31,059 nt of DNA. Source: Phocaeicola_A sp964580305 (GTDB lineage: Bacteria > Bacteroidota > Bacteroidia > Bacteroidales > Bacteroidaceae). Where the stretch lies: positions 1-31,059 of the forward strand of contig CAZOKL010000012.1 in assembly GCA_964580305.1 (NCBI GenBank), written 5' to 3'. How positions within the stretch are numbered: the stretch's first letter is position 1; the number at the start of each line of letters is the position of its first letter. A program made the position numbers and the translations under genes. Below, one piece after another: positions 21,119 to 28,842 of the stretch. The notes under the pieces are model-generated. The model did not search any database, had not been told where the DNA came from, and was given only the letters and a program-made list of their open reading frames with translations.

Positions 21119-21934
21119 ATGAGAAACGGAATCATCCTCTTGCTGTCGGCTCTGCTCCTCACCTCATGTGCTTCACTGAGCTATTATCCGGGCGTGGGGC
21201 GGACAAAACGCTACACATTCGAGCACCCACAAGTGCCGAAAGCTTTCGACGGCTTCCGCATTGCTTTCATCTCCGACACACACTATCCCAGCAAGTTCAA
21301 GCGGAAGCATCTGCACAACACAGTGCGTGCCCTGCGCAACCTTCACCCTGACCTGCTCCTGCTGGGAGGGGACTATCATGAGGGATGTGAATATGTGGAG
21401 GAACTGTTTGCCGAACTGTCCAAGGTGAATCCGCCCTGCGGCACAGACGCCGTGCTGGGCAATCATGACTATGCCCGCTGCACAGACGAGATTCGGACAG
21501 CCATGAAGCGACATGGCATCCGCCTGCTCGAGCACCGGAATGACACGGTCTGGCGGGGAACGGACTTCATCATTGTAAGTGGTGTGCGCAACCCATTTGA
21601 CTTGAAAGCCAACGGAGTCTCTCCCACCACAACGCTGCACGACGGCGATTTTGTCATCCTCTTGGTGCACACACCCGACTACGTGGAAGATGTGCCCGTG
21701 CCCCATGCAGACTTGGCCCTGTCCGGGCACACGCATGGCGGACAAGTGTCATTCTTCCGCCTGTGGACTCCCAAGACAGGTTCCAAATATGGCACCCGCC
21801 TGCTCACGGGACAACGCACCAGCAGTCACGGACTCCCTGTCATCATCACCAACGGGCTGGGCACCTCGCATGTCCCCATCCGTTTCTGCACACCAAGCGA
21901 GATTGTGGAAATCACACTGAGGAAGACTCACTGA
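21119..21934 (+). CDS. Lipoprotein metallophosphoesterase (YkuE/LpxG-like)
   Basis: This is a calcineurin-like metallophosphoesterase anchored as a lipoprotein. From the ATG at 21119 the product has 271 residues, with signal MRNGIILLLSALLLTSC (Cys17). The dinuclear metal site is complete: FISDTHYPS (Asp53, His55), LLGGDYHEG (Asp85), VLGNHDYA (Asn115, His116), LVHTPDYV and SGHTHGGQV. Family members cleave phosphomonoesters or diesters, and some act on UDP-diacylglucosamine; the substrate here is unknown. An upstream ATG at 21101 is in frame but lies before the predicted transcription start, so it was rejected. The 3' end overlaps the convergent MORN gene by 7 bp. Confidence 0.9.
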   Translation: MRNGIILLLSALLLTSCASLSYYPGVGRTKRYTFEHPQVPKAFDGFRIAFISDTHYPSKFKRKHLHNTVRALRNLHPDLLLLGGDYHEGCEYVEELFAELSKVNPPCGTDAVLGNHDYARCTDEIRTAMKRHGIRLLEHRNDTVWRGTDFIIVSGVRNPFDLKANGVSPTTTLHDGDFVILLVHTPDYVEDVPVPHADLALSGHTHGGQVSFFRLWTPKTGSKYGTRLLTGQRTSSHGLPVIITNGLGTSHVPIRFCTPSEIVEITLRKTH

Positions 21935-22557
21935 TCTTTCTGCTTTTCATTGTCAAACCATTTCCCCACAAAGAGCTTATTGTTCACACCGAACTGCACG
22001 CCATAGCCACAACGCACATTGTGGCGGTATTGTCCGTACCAGAACTGTCCGTCGCTCCAGTAATAGATGCCGTAGCCGTGACGTTGGCCTTTATAAGTCT
22101 CCCCAACATAGCGGTCACCGTTGGCATAGGTCATAGACTCAAAACGGTAGTCTCTGGCCACCTGCGGGTCAGGAGTCTGCGCACCGTCGGGAGTCTGGAT
22201 GCGAAGAAGTTCGCCGGTGGTGAGGTCATAGAGCGAATAGAACGTCTTTGAACCAACATTGGCCGTTTTGTTGCTCATCAGGATGCCGAAGATGCACTCG
22301 CCATTGCGATACTGCCCCACCCACTGACTGCCGTCATTGCTGATAAAGATGCCATAGCCGTAGAGCACACCGTCACGGGCCTGTCCCCAATACTGCCCGT
22401 TGGAAGTGTTGAGAATGCAGGTAACGCACTCTGCGGCCATGTCATTGAACACTTGCTGAAAACAGTCGGGAATACGGTCATATCTGTACAGTTCATCCTG
22501 TGCATGCACGAACAAGGCACACAGGCAACACAGCGTAACAATATAATATCTTTTCAT
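21928..22557 (-). CDS. Secreted MORN-repeat protein
   Basis: The 209-residue product has a cleavable signal peptide (MKRYYIVTLCCLCALFVHAQ) and two MORN-repeat blocks. The first is GQYWGQARDGVLYGYGIF with WVGQYRNGE. The second is GDRYVGETYKGQRHGYGIYYW, FWYGQYRHNVRCGYGVQF and FVGKWFDNE. A non-repeat linker of about 55 residues (YSLYDLTTGELLRIQTPDG) separates them. MORN repeats form open beta sheets and often mediate protein or lipid contacts. Its ATG overlaps the nadD stop by 4 bp (ATGA), so it belongs to the yicC-gmk-sORF-nadD operon, although no functional link is obvious. Confidence 0.85.
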   Translation of the reverse strand: MKRYYIVTLCCLCALFVHAQDELYRYDRIPDCFQQVFNDMAAECVTCILNTSNGQYWGQARDGVLYGYGIFISNDGSQWVGQYRNGECIFGILMSNKTANVGSKTFYSLYDLTTGELLRIQTPDGAQTPDPQVARDYRFESMTYANGDRYVGETYKGQRHGYGIYYWSDGQFWYGQYRHNVRCGYGVQFGVNNKLFVGKWFDNEKQKDQ

Positions 22558-23141
22558 AAATACCAGTTTTCTTGTTTGATTCGTTCGTAGACTGCTTGCG
22601 GCAGAAAGAAGCGTATGTCCTTACCCAACCGCAACCCCTCCCGGATGAAAGTGGAGCTGATATCGAACAAGGGAGCCTTGACCAGACGCACCTGGGGAGG
22701 AAGCTCGGAAGCCTCAACAGGGAAGCCGGGACGCGGATAGACAATCAGCTTGTTTTCGGCCAGCAGTTGTTGGGGAAGATGCCACAGGCTGAACACCTTC
22801 CAGTTGTCACTGCCCATAATGAGATGAAACTCATTCTCCGGATAGGCCACCTTCAATGCCTGCAAGGTATGAACCGTGTAGGACGGACGAGGAAGTGAGA
22901 ATTCAAAGTCGGACACATGAAACTTGGCATAGTCGCGGATGGCCATCCGGGCAAGTTCCAGCCGGCAACTGTCATCAAGCAGGTCGTCTTGTTTTTTCAA
23001 CGGGTTTTGAGGTGTCACCAGAAACCACACCGCATCCATCCCGCCAAACTCGCAGAGGTAGTTTGCCAGTGCCAGGTGACCCACATGGATGGGATTGAAC
23101 GATCCTCCGAATATGCCTACTTTATGGCGTGCCGTGCTCAT
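22554..23141 (-). CDS. nadD: Nicotinate-nucleotide adenylyltransferase
   Basis: NadD converts nicotinate mononucleotide and ATP to deamido-NAD in NAD synthesis. The 195-residue product has the nucleotidyltransferase motif GIFGGSFNPIHVGHLALAN (9-27, with the (H/T)xGH element). Further features are LVTPQNPLKKQ, HLIMGSDNW and the C-terminal ISSTFIREGLRLGKDIRFFLPQAVYERI, the second ATP-binding motif. Length and motifs match bacterial NadD. It overlaps both neighbours by 4 bp (ATGA), indicating translational coupling with the small membrane protein upstream and the MORN gene downstream. Confidence 0.95.
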   Translation of the reverse strand: MSTARHKVGIFGGSFNPIHVGHLALANYLCEFGGMDAVWFLVTPQNPLKKQDDLLDDSCRLELARMAIRDYAKFHVSDFEFSLPRPSYTVHTLQALKVAYPENEFHLIMGSDNWKVFSLWHLPQQLLAENKLIVYPRPGFPVEASELPPQVRLVKAPLFDISSTFIREGLRLGKDIRFFLPQAVYERIKQENWYL

Positions 23142-23299
23142 CGACGTCGTTTGCGTTTCTTGTTGTGATTCAAAACATTCATCACTTGAAGGAAGACAAC
23201 GAATGCCATTGCGATGGCTATGACATACTCCTCCTTAAGGACGGCATAACAGCCCACGCCTAATGCCGCCAGTATAATAACATAAAACAATACAAGCAT
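23138..23299 (-). CDS. Small membrane protein (53 residues) between gmk and nadD
   Basis: This 53-residue frame lies in the gap between gmk and nadD. It reads MLVLFYVIILAALGVGCYAV, then LKEEY, then VIAIAMAFVVFLQVMNVLNH, and ends NKKRKRRR. That gives two hydrophobic helices and a strongly basic tail, a positive-inside hairpin with both ends cytoplasmic. It starts 3 bp after the gmk stop, and its TGA overlaps the nadD ATG as ATGA, the arrangement of a translated, coupled gene. I recognise no family. Confidence 0.75.
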   Translation of the reverse strand: MLVLFYVIILAALGVGCYAVLKEEYVIAIAMAFVVFLQVMNVLNHNKKRKRRR

Positions 23300-23302
23300 G
23301 AA

Positions 23303-23866
23303 TTATTTCTTTAAAAAGTTACGAATGATGTCAAGGGTCTGCTGCTCGGCTGTCGACAGGTCGTCATTCACCACGACCACATCAAACTTCGGAGCAAACC
23401 CCAACTCATATTCGGCCTTCGCCACACGGTCGGCTATTACTTCCGGTGCGTCTGTGCCGCGCCCAACCAACCGGCGGCGCAACTCTTCCACCGAAGGGGG
23501 TTGGATGAACACCGACAAGGCGCGGTCACCATAGAAGCGCTTCAAGTTGCAGCCACCCACCACATCGATGTCAAAAATCACATTCTGCCCGTCGGCAAGC
23601 TGCTTTTCCACCTGCGACTTCAACGTGCCGTAGTAGCGGCCGGGATAGACTTCCTCATATTCCAGGAACTCGCCGCGTGCGATGCGCTCCCGAAATTCGT
23701 CGGGCGTCAGGAAGAAATATTCCACACCGTCACGCTCCGTTCCGCGCAGCGGACGGCTGGTGGCAGAGATGGAGAATGCGAGGTTCAGGTTCTGCTTCAA
23801 CAGATAATTGATGATGGTCGATTTGCCCGACCCCGAGGGTGCAGAGAAGATGATAAGTTTTCCCAT
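23303..23866 (-). CDS. gmk: Guanylate kinase
   Basis: Gmk phosphorylates GMP to GDP with ATP. The 187-residue product has the P-loop FSAPSGSGKSTI (8-19) and the GMP-binding segment SATSRPLRGTERDGVEYFFLTPDEF. The YYGTLKSQVEKQLADGQNVIFDIDVVGG region follows, then the lid RLVGRGTD and VVNDDL near the end. Length is typical. It lies 10 bp after yicC, the widespread yicC-gmk pairing, and 3 bp before the small membrane protein gene. Confidence 0.97.
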   Translation of the reverse strand: MGKLIIFSAPSGSGKSTIINYLLKQNLNLAFSISATSRPLRGTERDGVEYFFLTPDEFRERIARGEFLEYEEVYPGRYYGTLKSQVEKQLADGQNVIFDIDVVGGCNLKRFYGDRALSVFIQPPSVEELRRRLVGRGTDAPEVIADRVAKAEYELGFAPKFDVVVVNDDLSTAEQQTLDIIRNFLKK

Positions 23867-23876
23867 GTCCGTTCGT

Positions 23877-24752
23877 TTACAACACGTTTAGCACTTGTTC
23901 CTTGATTTGCTCCAATTCGTCCTTCATCTTCACCACAATGTTCTGCATCTCGGCATGGTTCGACTTGCTGCCCGTGGTGTTGATTTCACGCCCCATCTCC
24001 TGGGCTATGAAGCCGAGTTTCTTTCCCTGCCCGCATCCTTCCTCCATCGTCTGGCGGAAATAGCGCAGGTGGTTGGACAGGCGTTGCTTCTCCTCGTTGA
24101 TGTCGAGCTTTTCGATGTAGTAAATCAACTCCTGTTCCAGGCGGTTCTTGTCATAGTCCACGCTGAGCATCTTCTCCAGTGTGTCCGTGATGCGCTCACG
24201 AATGTGGTTCACACGCTCTTTCTCATACACTTCTATGGAAGCCAGCAGAGCAGTGATGTTGTCCAGCTTCTCCGAGAATTTCCGTTCGAGGGCCGCACCT
24301 TCCTGCACACGAAAAGCCACCAGTTGGTCCATCGCTTCATGAATAGTCCGGCTCACAACGGCCCACTCCTCTTCCGAGAGTTCCTGCACCTCCACCTTGG
24401 TCATCACGTCGGGCAGACGCAGCAAGGTCGAAAACCAGTCGGCCGGCAGGGGAATGCCCGTGGTCTGGGCTATCGAATTTATTTGTTTGTAGTAACTTTC
24501 CAGCACGGCCATGTTGATGGGCGTAGCCGAATCGGCCACATCTTTCTCCACCCAGAGGTTGAAATCCACCTTGCCGCGCTCCAGATGCCGGGCAATGAGA
24601 TTGCGGATTTCCATCTCCTTTTCCCGATAAAGCGGAGCGATGCGCACCGACAAGTCCAGAGCTTTGCTGTTGAGAGACTTTATCTCAACGTGTATCTTTT
24701 TTCCTTCAAACTCGGCAGTCACCTTGCCGTATCCGGTCATTGATTGTATCAT
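23877..24752 (-). CDS. yicC: YicC family protein (endoribonuclease YicC type)
   Basis: The 291-residue product begins MIQSMTGYGKVTAEFEGKKIHVEIKSLNSKALDLSVR, the YicC N-terminal domain. It ends with the DUF1732 helical domain (YIEKLDINEEKQRLSNHLRYFRQTM, GKKLGFIAQEMGREINTTGSKSNHAEMQ, VVKMKDELEQIKEQVLNVL). E. coli YicC is a hexameric endoribonuclease that contributes to small-RNA decay; the same activity here is inferred from family membership. It leads the operon yicC-gmk-sORF-nadD-MORN. Confidence 0.94.
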   Translation of the reverse strand: MIQSMTGYGKVTAEFEGKKIHVEIKSLNSKALDLSVRIAPLYREKEMEIRNLIARHLERGKVDFNLWVEKDVADSATPINMAVLESYYKQINSIAQTTGIPLPADWFSTLLRLPDVMTKVEVQELSEEEWAVVSRTIHEAMDQLVAFRVQEGAALERKFSEKLDNITALLASIEVYEKERVNHIRERITDTLEKMLSVDYDKNRLEQELIYYIEKLDINEEKQRLSNHLRYFRQTMEEGCGQGKKLGFIAQEMGREINTTGSKSNHAEMQNIVVKMKDELEQIKEQVLNVL

Positions 24753-24769
24753 AGGTTTTTAAGTTTTTG

Positions 24770-24800
24770 CAAAAGTAATTCATTCTGCCAAGTCTGCCAA
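24770..24800 (-). promoter_or_regulatory. Promoter of the yicC-gmk-nadD operon
   Basis: TACTTTTG on the minus strand (24770-24777) is a full -7 match. TTGG (24797-24800) sits 19 bp upstream as a near -33. The predicted leader is about 12-15 nt. Confidence 0.7.
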
Positions 24801-24868
24801 CAGACGGCCCAAGTTTTAGCCATTTGAAATTTTCCACCATAATGCACCCGGACAATAGCCCGATTGCC

Positions 24869-24876
24869 TATCTTTG
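24869..24876 (+). promoter_or_regulatory. -7 element for the lipoprotein gene at 24902
   Basis: TATCTTTG (24869-24876) matches the -7 consensus, 25 bp before the ATG at 24902. No TTTG is present 19 bp upstream. It is divergent from the yicC promoter. Confidence 0.55.
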
Positions 24877-24901
24877 TGAACCTTAAATCAACACACTCGA
24901 C

Positions 24902-25669
24902 ATGCAGAAACGACTCGTAACCATCGCCTTGCTATGTGCCGGCCTTGCTCTTGCCGGATGCAGCCAGCCTGTTTTCATGGAAGAGACCGATGCTCTTCCC
25001 GATGAACCATCGGCCGAAGGCAGTCTTCCGGGAAACACTGACGACGACAACCACACCTACGACCAACTCCAATGGGGAGGAGAAACGGAAAAGTTCCGCT
25101 TTGACGACGATGACGGCATCCGCCTCTATGACGAGAGCGGAGAAAAAGGCACAGCCTATCTGTCTGCACCACTCACCACTCCCGACCGCACGTGCTGGCA
25201 GATGTATGTACGCCTGTCATTCAACCCCTCGGCAAACAATCACCTCCGCGTCTATCTCATGGCCGACTCTTCCATCCTCACCTCCGGTCTCAACGGCTAT
25301 TTTCTCCAAGTGGGCGGCGAGGAAGACCGCATCTACCTCTATCGCCAGCAAGGTGACGGACTGACCCTGCTCTGCCAGACCGAAGCCTTCATGCGGGGCG
25401 ACACCTCGCCCGAGGCACACATCAAAGTGGAGCGCGACAGTCAGGGCTACTTCCTGCTCTCCGTGTCGGAAATCACCACTTCCGTCCAGCCCCTCGCCGT
25501 CATCAAAGACACAACCATACGCACGGCCAGCCACTGCGGCATCGTGTGCACCTACACCGCCAGCAACAGCCGGAAAATGCGCATCCCCACCTTCCGCATT
25601 CACCACGACGTGAGCGATGTGGAAGAACTGGATTCCGACCACTTCCAACCCTCATCGTCCGCCGAGTAG
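24902..25669 (+). CDS. Lipoprotein with a laminin-G-like beta domain
   Basis: The 255-residue product has a lipoprotein signal (MQKRLVTIALLCAGLALAGC, Cys20), then an acidic, probably disordered linker (about 25-55, rich in Glu, Asp and Pro). A beta-rich domain follows: WQMYVRLSFNPSANNHLRVYLMADSS, LNGYFLQVGGEEDRIYLYRQ and AHIKVERDSQGYFLLSV. It resembles the N-terminal module of large Bacteroidetes lamin-tail-domain lipoproteins, as I remember them, but stops here without a lamin-tail region. Function is unknown; surface or periplasmic ligand binding is plausible. It is monocistronic, divergent from yicC. Confidence 0.78.
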   Translation: MQKRLVTIALLCAGLALAGCSQPVFMEETDALPDEPSAEGSLPGNTDDDNHTYDQLQWGGETEKFRFDDDDGIRLYDESGEKGTAYLSAPLTTPDRTCWQMYVRLSFNPSANNHLRVYLMADSSILTSGLNGYFLQVGGEEDRIYLYRQQGDGLTLLCQTEAFMRGDTSPEAHIKVERDSQGYFLLSVSEITTSVQPLAVIKDTTIRTASHCGIVCTYTASNSRKMRIPTFRIHHDVSDVEELDSDHFQPSSSAE

Positions 25670-25793
25670 CCCCTTTTGCCTCCGCATCTAATAATCCTGA
25701 CAATTATTTCCTGCCGCAGGCTCTGCCCTTACGCCCCGCACATGCCTGCCACAAGCCCCCTTTAGGGCGGACGGGAGCGGAAAGGAGAGTAAG

Positions 25794-25833
25794 CGAGCAC
25801 GGACTGGACTCCGTGCTCGGACGGAATAGAGGG
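25794..25833. repeat. Intergenic repeat, copy B
   Basis: CGAGCACGGA (25794-25803) and TCCGTGCTCG (25810-25819) form a perfect 10-bp hairpin around CTGGAC. It runs directly into CGGACGG and CGGAATAGAGGG. The same blocks occur at 9174-9231 with mismatches and a spacer, so this is the second copy of one repeat family. Confidence 0.6.
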
Positions 25834-25995
25834 GAAGCATCCGAGGAGTTAAGCGCTTTCCACCCCACACATAACAACCTTGCAAACAAGCACTTAACAG
25901 AAAGTCATTTTAAACTGCCCATTCCCTTGTCATGCCGCCTGGAAAGAAAACATATTTTTCCACCGGTTACTTGCTTCCGATTACGTGAAATCCAT

Positions 25996-26003
25996 TATTT
26001 TTG
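25996..26003 (+). promoter_or_regulatory. -7 element for the Ca2+-ATPase gene
   Basis: TATTTTTG at 25996-26003 matches TAnnTTTG, about 50 bp before the ATG at 26053. A TTG lies at 25971-25973, a few bases too far upstream for ideal spacing. A moderate promoter. Confidence 0.5.
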
Positions 26004-26052
26004 TCATTCTTAATATGACAGACTCTAAACTAAACACAATTAACAAGTAAAC

Positions 26053-28725
26053 ATGGCAACATCTCACTTCAAGCATCAGGGGCTGGATGAGCGCCAAGTG
26101 GCAGAAAGCCGTGCCAAGTATGGCAACAACCTGCTCACACCGCCGCCCCGCACCCCGATGTGGAAACTCTATCTGGAGAAGTTCAAAGACCCCATCATCC
26201 GCATACTGCTCGTGGCCGCGGCCTTCTCACTGATCATCTCTTTTGTTGAAAACGAATTTGCCGAGTCCATCGGCATCATCGTGGCCATCTTCCTGGCAAC
26301 AGGCATCGGCTTCTACTTTGAATATGATGCCGGCAAGAAATTCGACCTGCTCAACGCAACCAACGAGGAAACGCTCATGCGCGTCATCCGCGGCGGAAGC
26401 GTGCACGAAGTGCCGCGCAAAGACATTGTGGTGGGCGACATCGTGATGCTGGAAAACGGCGAGGAAATCCCGGCCGACGGCGAACTGCTGGAGGCCGTTT
26501 CGATGCAGGTCAACGAGTCGAGCCTCACGGGTGAACCCATGGTGGAAAAGACGACCGACCCGGCACATTTTGACAAAGAAGCCACTTATCCCTCAAACCA
26601 CGTGATGCGCGGCACGACGGTGGTGGACGGGCATGGCGTGATGCGTGTGCTTCATGTGGGTGATGCGACGGAAATCGGCAAGGTGGCACGTCAGGCCACG
26701 GAGGAATCGAACGAAAAGACACCCCTCAACATCCAATTGGAACGTTTGGCCGACCTCATCGGCAAGGTGGGCTTCATCGTGGCCGCACTGGCCTTCATCG
26801 GCTTCACCTGGCATGAGCTGCACAACTATCTGTCTGTTCACACCGTGAGCGGCATGACGGAATATCTGGCCATCACAAAGATTCTGCTCCACAACTTCAT
26901 GATGGCCGTCACGCTCATTGTGGTTACCGTGCCGGAGGGACTGCCCATGAGCGTCACACTGAGTCTGGCACTGAACATGCGCCGCATGTTGGCCACGAAC
27001 AACCTTGTGCGCAAGATGCACGCCTGCGAAACGATGGGTGCCGTGACCGTCATCTGCACCGACAAGACTGGCACACTGACACAAAACCGCATGCAGGTGT
27101 ATGAAACAAAGTTCGAAGCCCTTGACGGACAGAAGCTGGACATGACACAAACCAACAGCCAACTCGTGGCCGAAGGCATAGCCGCCAACTCCACGGCCTA
27201 CCTGGAAGAAGAAGACGGCAAGACGAAAGGTGTGGGCAACCCCACCGAAATAGCCCTCCTGCTCTGGATGCAGGCACAGAGACAAGACTATCTGGCACTG
27301 CGCAATGCGGCCGCAGTGGCCGACCAACTCCCCTTCTCCACCGAACGCAAGTTCATGGCGACACTGGTCAACTCGGCCTATGCCACAGGCAAACGCATCC
27401 TCTACCTGAAAGGTGCTCCTGAAATCATCTCGAAGAAATGTTCCCTCATCGCCACCCCGACGGGTACAGCCCCGATGAGCAACGCCAAAACCGACATTGA
27501 GACCCAGCTTTTGGCCTATCAGAACATGGCCATGCGCACACTGGGCTTCGCCTACCGGGTGGTCGAACCGAACGAACCGAACGACTGCACACAGCTGGCA
27601 ACCGAAAACAACTTTATCTTCCTGGGCGTGGTGGCCATATCCGACCCCATCCGTCCCGACGTGCCTGCTGCCGTGCAGCAATGTCAGGATGCCGGCATCC
27701 GCGTGAAGATTGTGACGGGCGACACGCCGGGAACGGCAACCGAAATTGCCCGCCAAATTGGTTTGTGGAAGCCTGAAGACACGGAACGCAACCGCATCAC
27801 GGGCACGGACTTTGCCGCCCTGAGCGATGAAGAGGCATCAGAGCGCGTGATGGACTTGAAGATTATGTCGCGTGCCCGTCCGACCGACAAGCAACGCCTT
27901 GTGCAATTGCTTCAGAAAAAAGGTGCCGTGGTGGCAGTCACGGGCGACGGCACAAACGACGCCCCGGCACTGAACCACGCCCAGGTGGGCCTAAGCATGG
28001 GTACGGGCACCTCCGTGGCCAAGGAAGCCAGCGATATCACGTTGCTCGACGACTCGTTCCGCAGCATTGGCACAGCCGTGATGTGGGGACGTTCGCTCTA
28101 CAAGAACATCCAGCGTTTCATTGCCTTTCAGCTCACCATCAACCTCATTGCCATGTTCATCGTGCTGGCAGGCAGCTTCATGGGCGATGTCATTCCGCTC
28201 ACCGTGACACAGATGCTTTGGGTAAACCTCATCATGGACACCTTTGCCGCACTGGCACTGGCTTCCATCCCGCCCAGTGCTGACGTGATGCAGGAACAAC
28301 CACGCAAACAAAGCGATTTCATCATCAACCGCGGCATGTATCATAATATAATAGGTACGGGCGTGACCTTCATCCTCATCCTGCTCGGGCTCTACTATTG
28401 GCTGGGCATGGACGGCGACATGAGCGTGCGCGACCTGACCATCTTCTTCACCGTCTTCGTGCTGCTCCAGTTCTGGAATCTGTTCAATGCACGTGTGTTT
28501 GGCACCACCCACTCCGCTTTGAGCCATCTGGCCAAATCATACGTACTGGTGGGTGTGGCTGCCGTCATCTTTGTCGGGCAATACATCATCGTGCAATTTG
28601 GCGGTGAGGTGTTCCGCACCACTCCACTCGACGGAAAGACATGGCTCATCTTGATAGCCGGCACATCACCGGTGCTGTGGATAGGCGAACTGCTCCGCCT
28701 CTTTCAGAAATTGCTGAAGAAATGA
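26053..28725 (+). CDS. Calcium-translocating P-type ATPase (PMCA/type IIB-like)
   Basis: This inner-membrane pump uses ATP to export cations, most likely Ca2+. The 890-residue product shows every P-type domain. These are an N-terminal cation-ATPase region, the actuator loop with VNESSLTGEPMVEK, and M4 with VPEGLPMSVT (about 293-302). Then come the phosphorylation site CTDKTGTLTQNRM (Asp337), the nucleotide-binding KGAPE, VTGDTPGTATEIARQIG and the hinge TGDGTNDAPAL (630-640). The C-terminal helices include QLTINLIAMFIVLAGS, LWVNLIMDTFAALALA and MYHNIIGTG. PEGLPMSV in M4 and NLIMDTFAALALA in M6 match the PMCA type. It is a single-gene unit ending at a strong terminator. Confidence 0.94.
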   Translation: MATSHFKHQGLDERQVAESRAKYGNNLLTPPPRTPMWKLYLEKFKDPIIRILLVAAAFSLIISFVENEFAESIGIIVAIFLATGIGFYFEYDAGKKFDLLNATNEETLMRVIRGGSVHEVPRKDIVVGDIVMLENGEEIPADGELLEAVSMQVNESSLTGEPMVEKTTDPAHFDKEATYPSNHVMRGTTVVDGHGVMRVLHVGDATEIGKVARQATEESNEKTPLNIQLERLADLIGKVGFIVAALAFIGFTWHELHNYLSVHTVSGMTEYLAITKILLHNFMMAVTLIVVTVPEGLPMSVTLSLALNMRRMLATNNLVRKMHACETMGAVTVICTDKTGTLTQNRMQVYETKFEALDGQKLDMTQTNSQLVAEGIAANSTAYLEEEDGKTKGVGNPTEIALLLWMQAQRQDYLALRNAAAVADQLPFSTERKFMATLVNSAYATGKRILYLKGAPEIISKKCSLIATPTGTAPMSNAKTDIETQLLAYQNMAMRTLGFAYRVVEPNEPNDCTQLATENNFIFLGVVAISDPIRPDVPAAVQQCQDAGIRVKIVTGDTPGTATEIARQIGLWKPEDTERNRITGTDFAALSDEEASERVMDLKIMSRARPTDKQRLVQLLQKKGAVVAVTGDGTNDAPALNHAQVGLSMGTGTSVAKEASDITLLDDSFRSIGTAVMWGRSLYKNIQRFIAFQLTINLIAMFIVLAGSFMGDVIPLTVTQMLWVNLIMDTFAALALASIPPSADVMQEQPRKQSDFIINRGMYHNIIGTGVTFILILLGLYYWLGMDGDMSVRDLTIFFTVFVLLQFWNLFNARVFGTTHSALSHLAKSYVLVGVAAVIFVGQYIIVQFGGEVFRTTPLDGKTWLILIAGTSPVLWIGELLRLFQKLLKK

Positions 28726-28767
28726 ACAGGCATATCTATCCCTTCTAAAAACGGATAGGTTGAAACA

Positions 28768-28803
28768 GAAAGGGCTGACTCTGTTAAAAGAATCAGCCCT
28801 TTC
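28768..28803. terminator. Bidirectional intrinsic terminator
   Basis: GAAAGGGCTGA (28768-28778) pairs perfectly with TCAGCCCTTTC (28793-28803) around a 14-nt loop. It lies 42 bp after the ATPase stop and 39 bp from the stop of the convergent nucleotidyltransferase gene, so it serves both. Confidence 0.82.
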
Positions 28804-28842
28804 ATTGCATTCAATTTCCAGCCGTTGGATTCTCACCAACTC

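Larger units (their letters stand above)
25670..26052. other. Gene-free intergenic region before the Ca2+-ATPase gene
   Basis: I see no credible coding sequence. The stretch contains the repeat copy at 25794-25833 and, near its end, the promoter of the ATPase gene. No intrinsic terminator is evident after the lipoprotein gene, but the 10-bp hairpin of the repeat could act at a distance. Confidence 0.6.

Noticed and set aside
26593..27756. 387-codon frame antisense to the Ca2+-ATPase gene
   Set aside because: His/Cys/Gly-rich composition is the mirror of the real gene's codon use, and the sense strand encodes a complete P-type ATPase.
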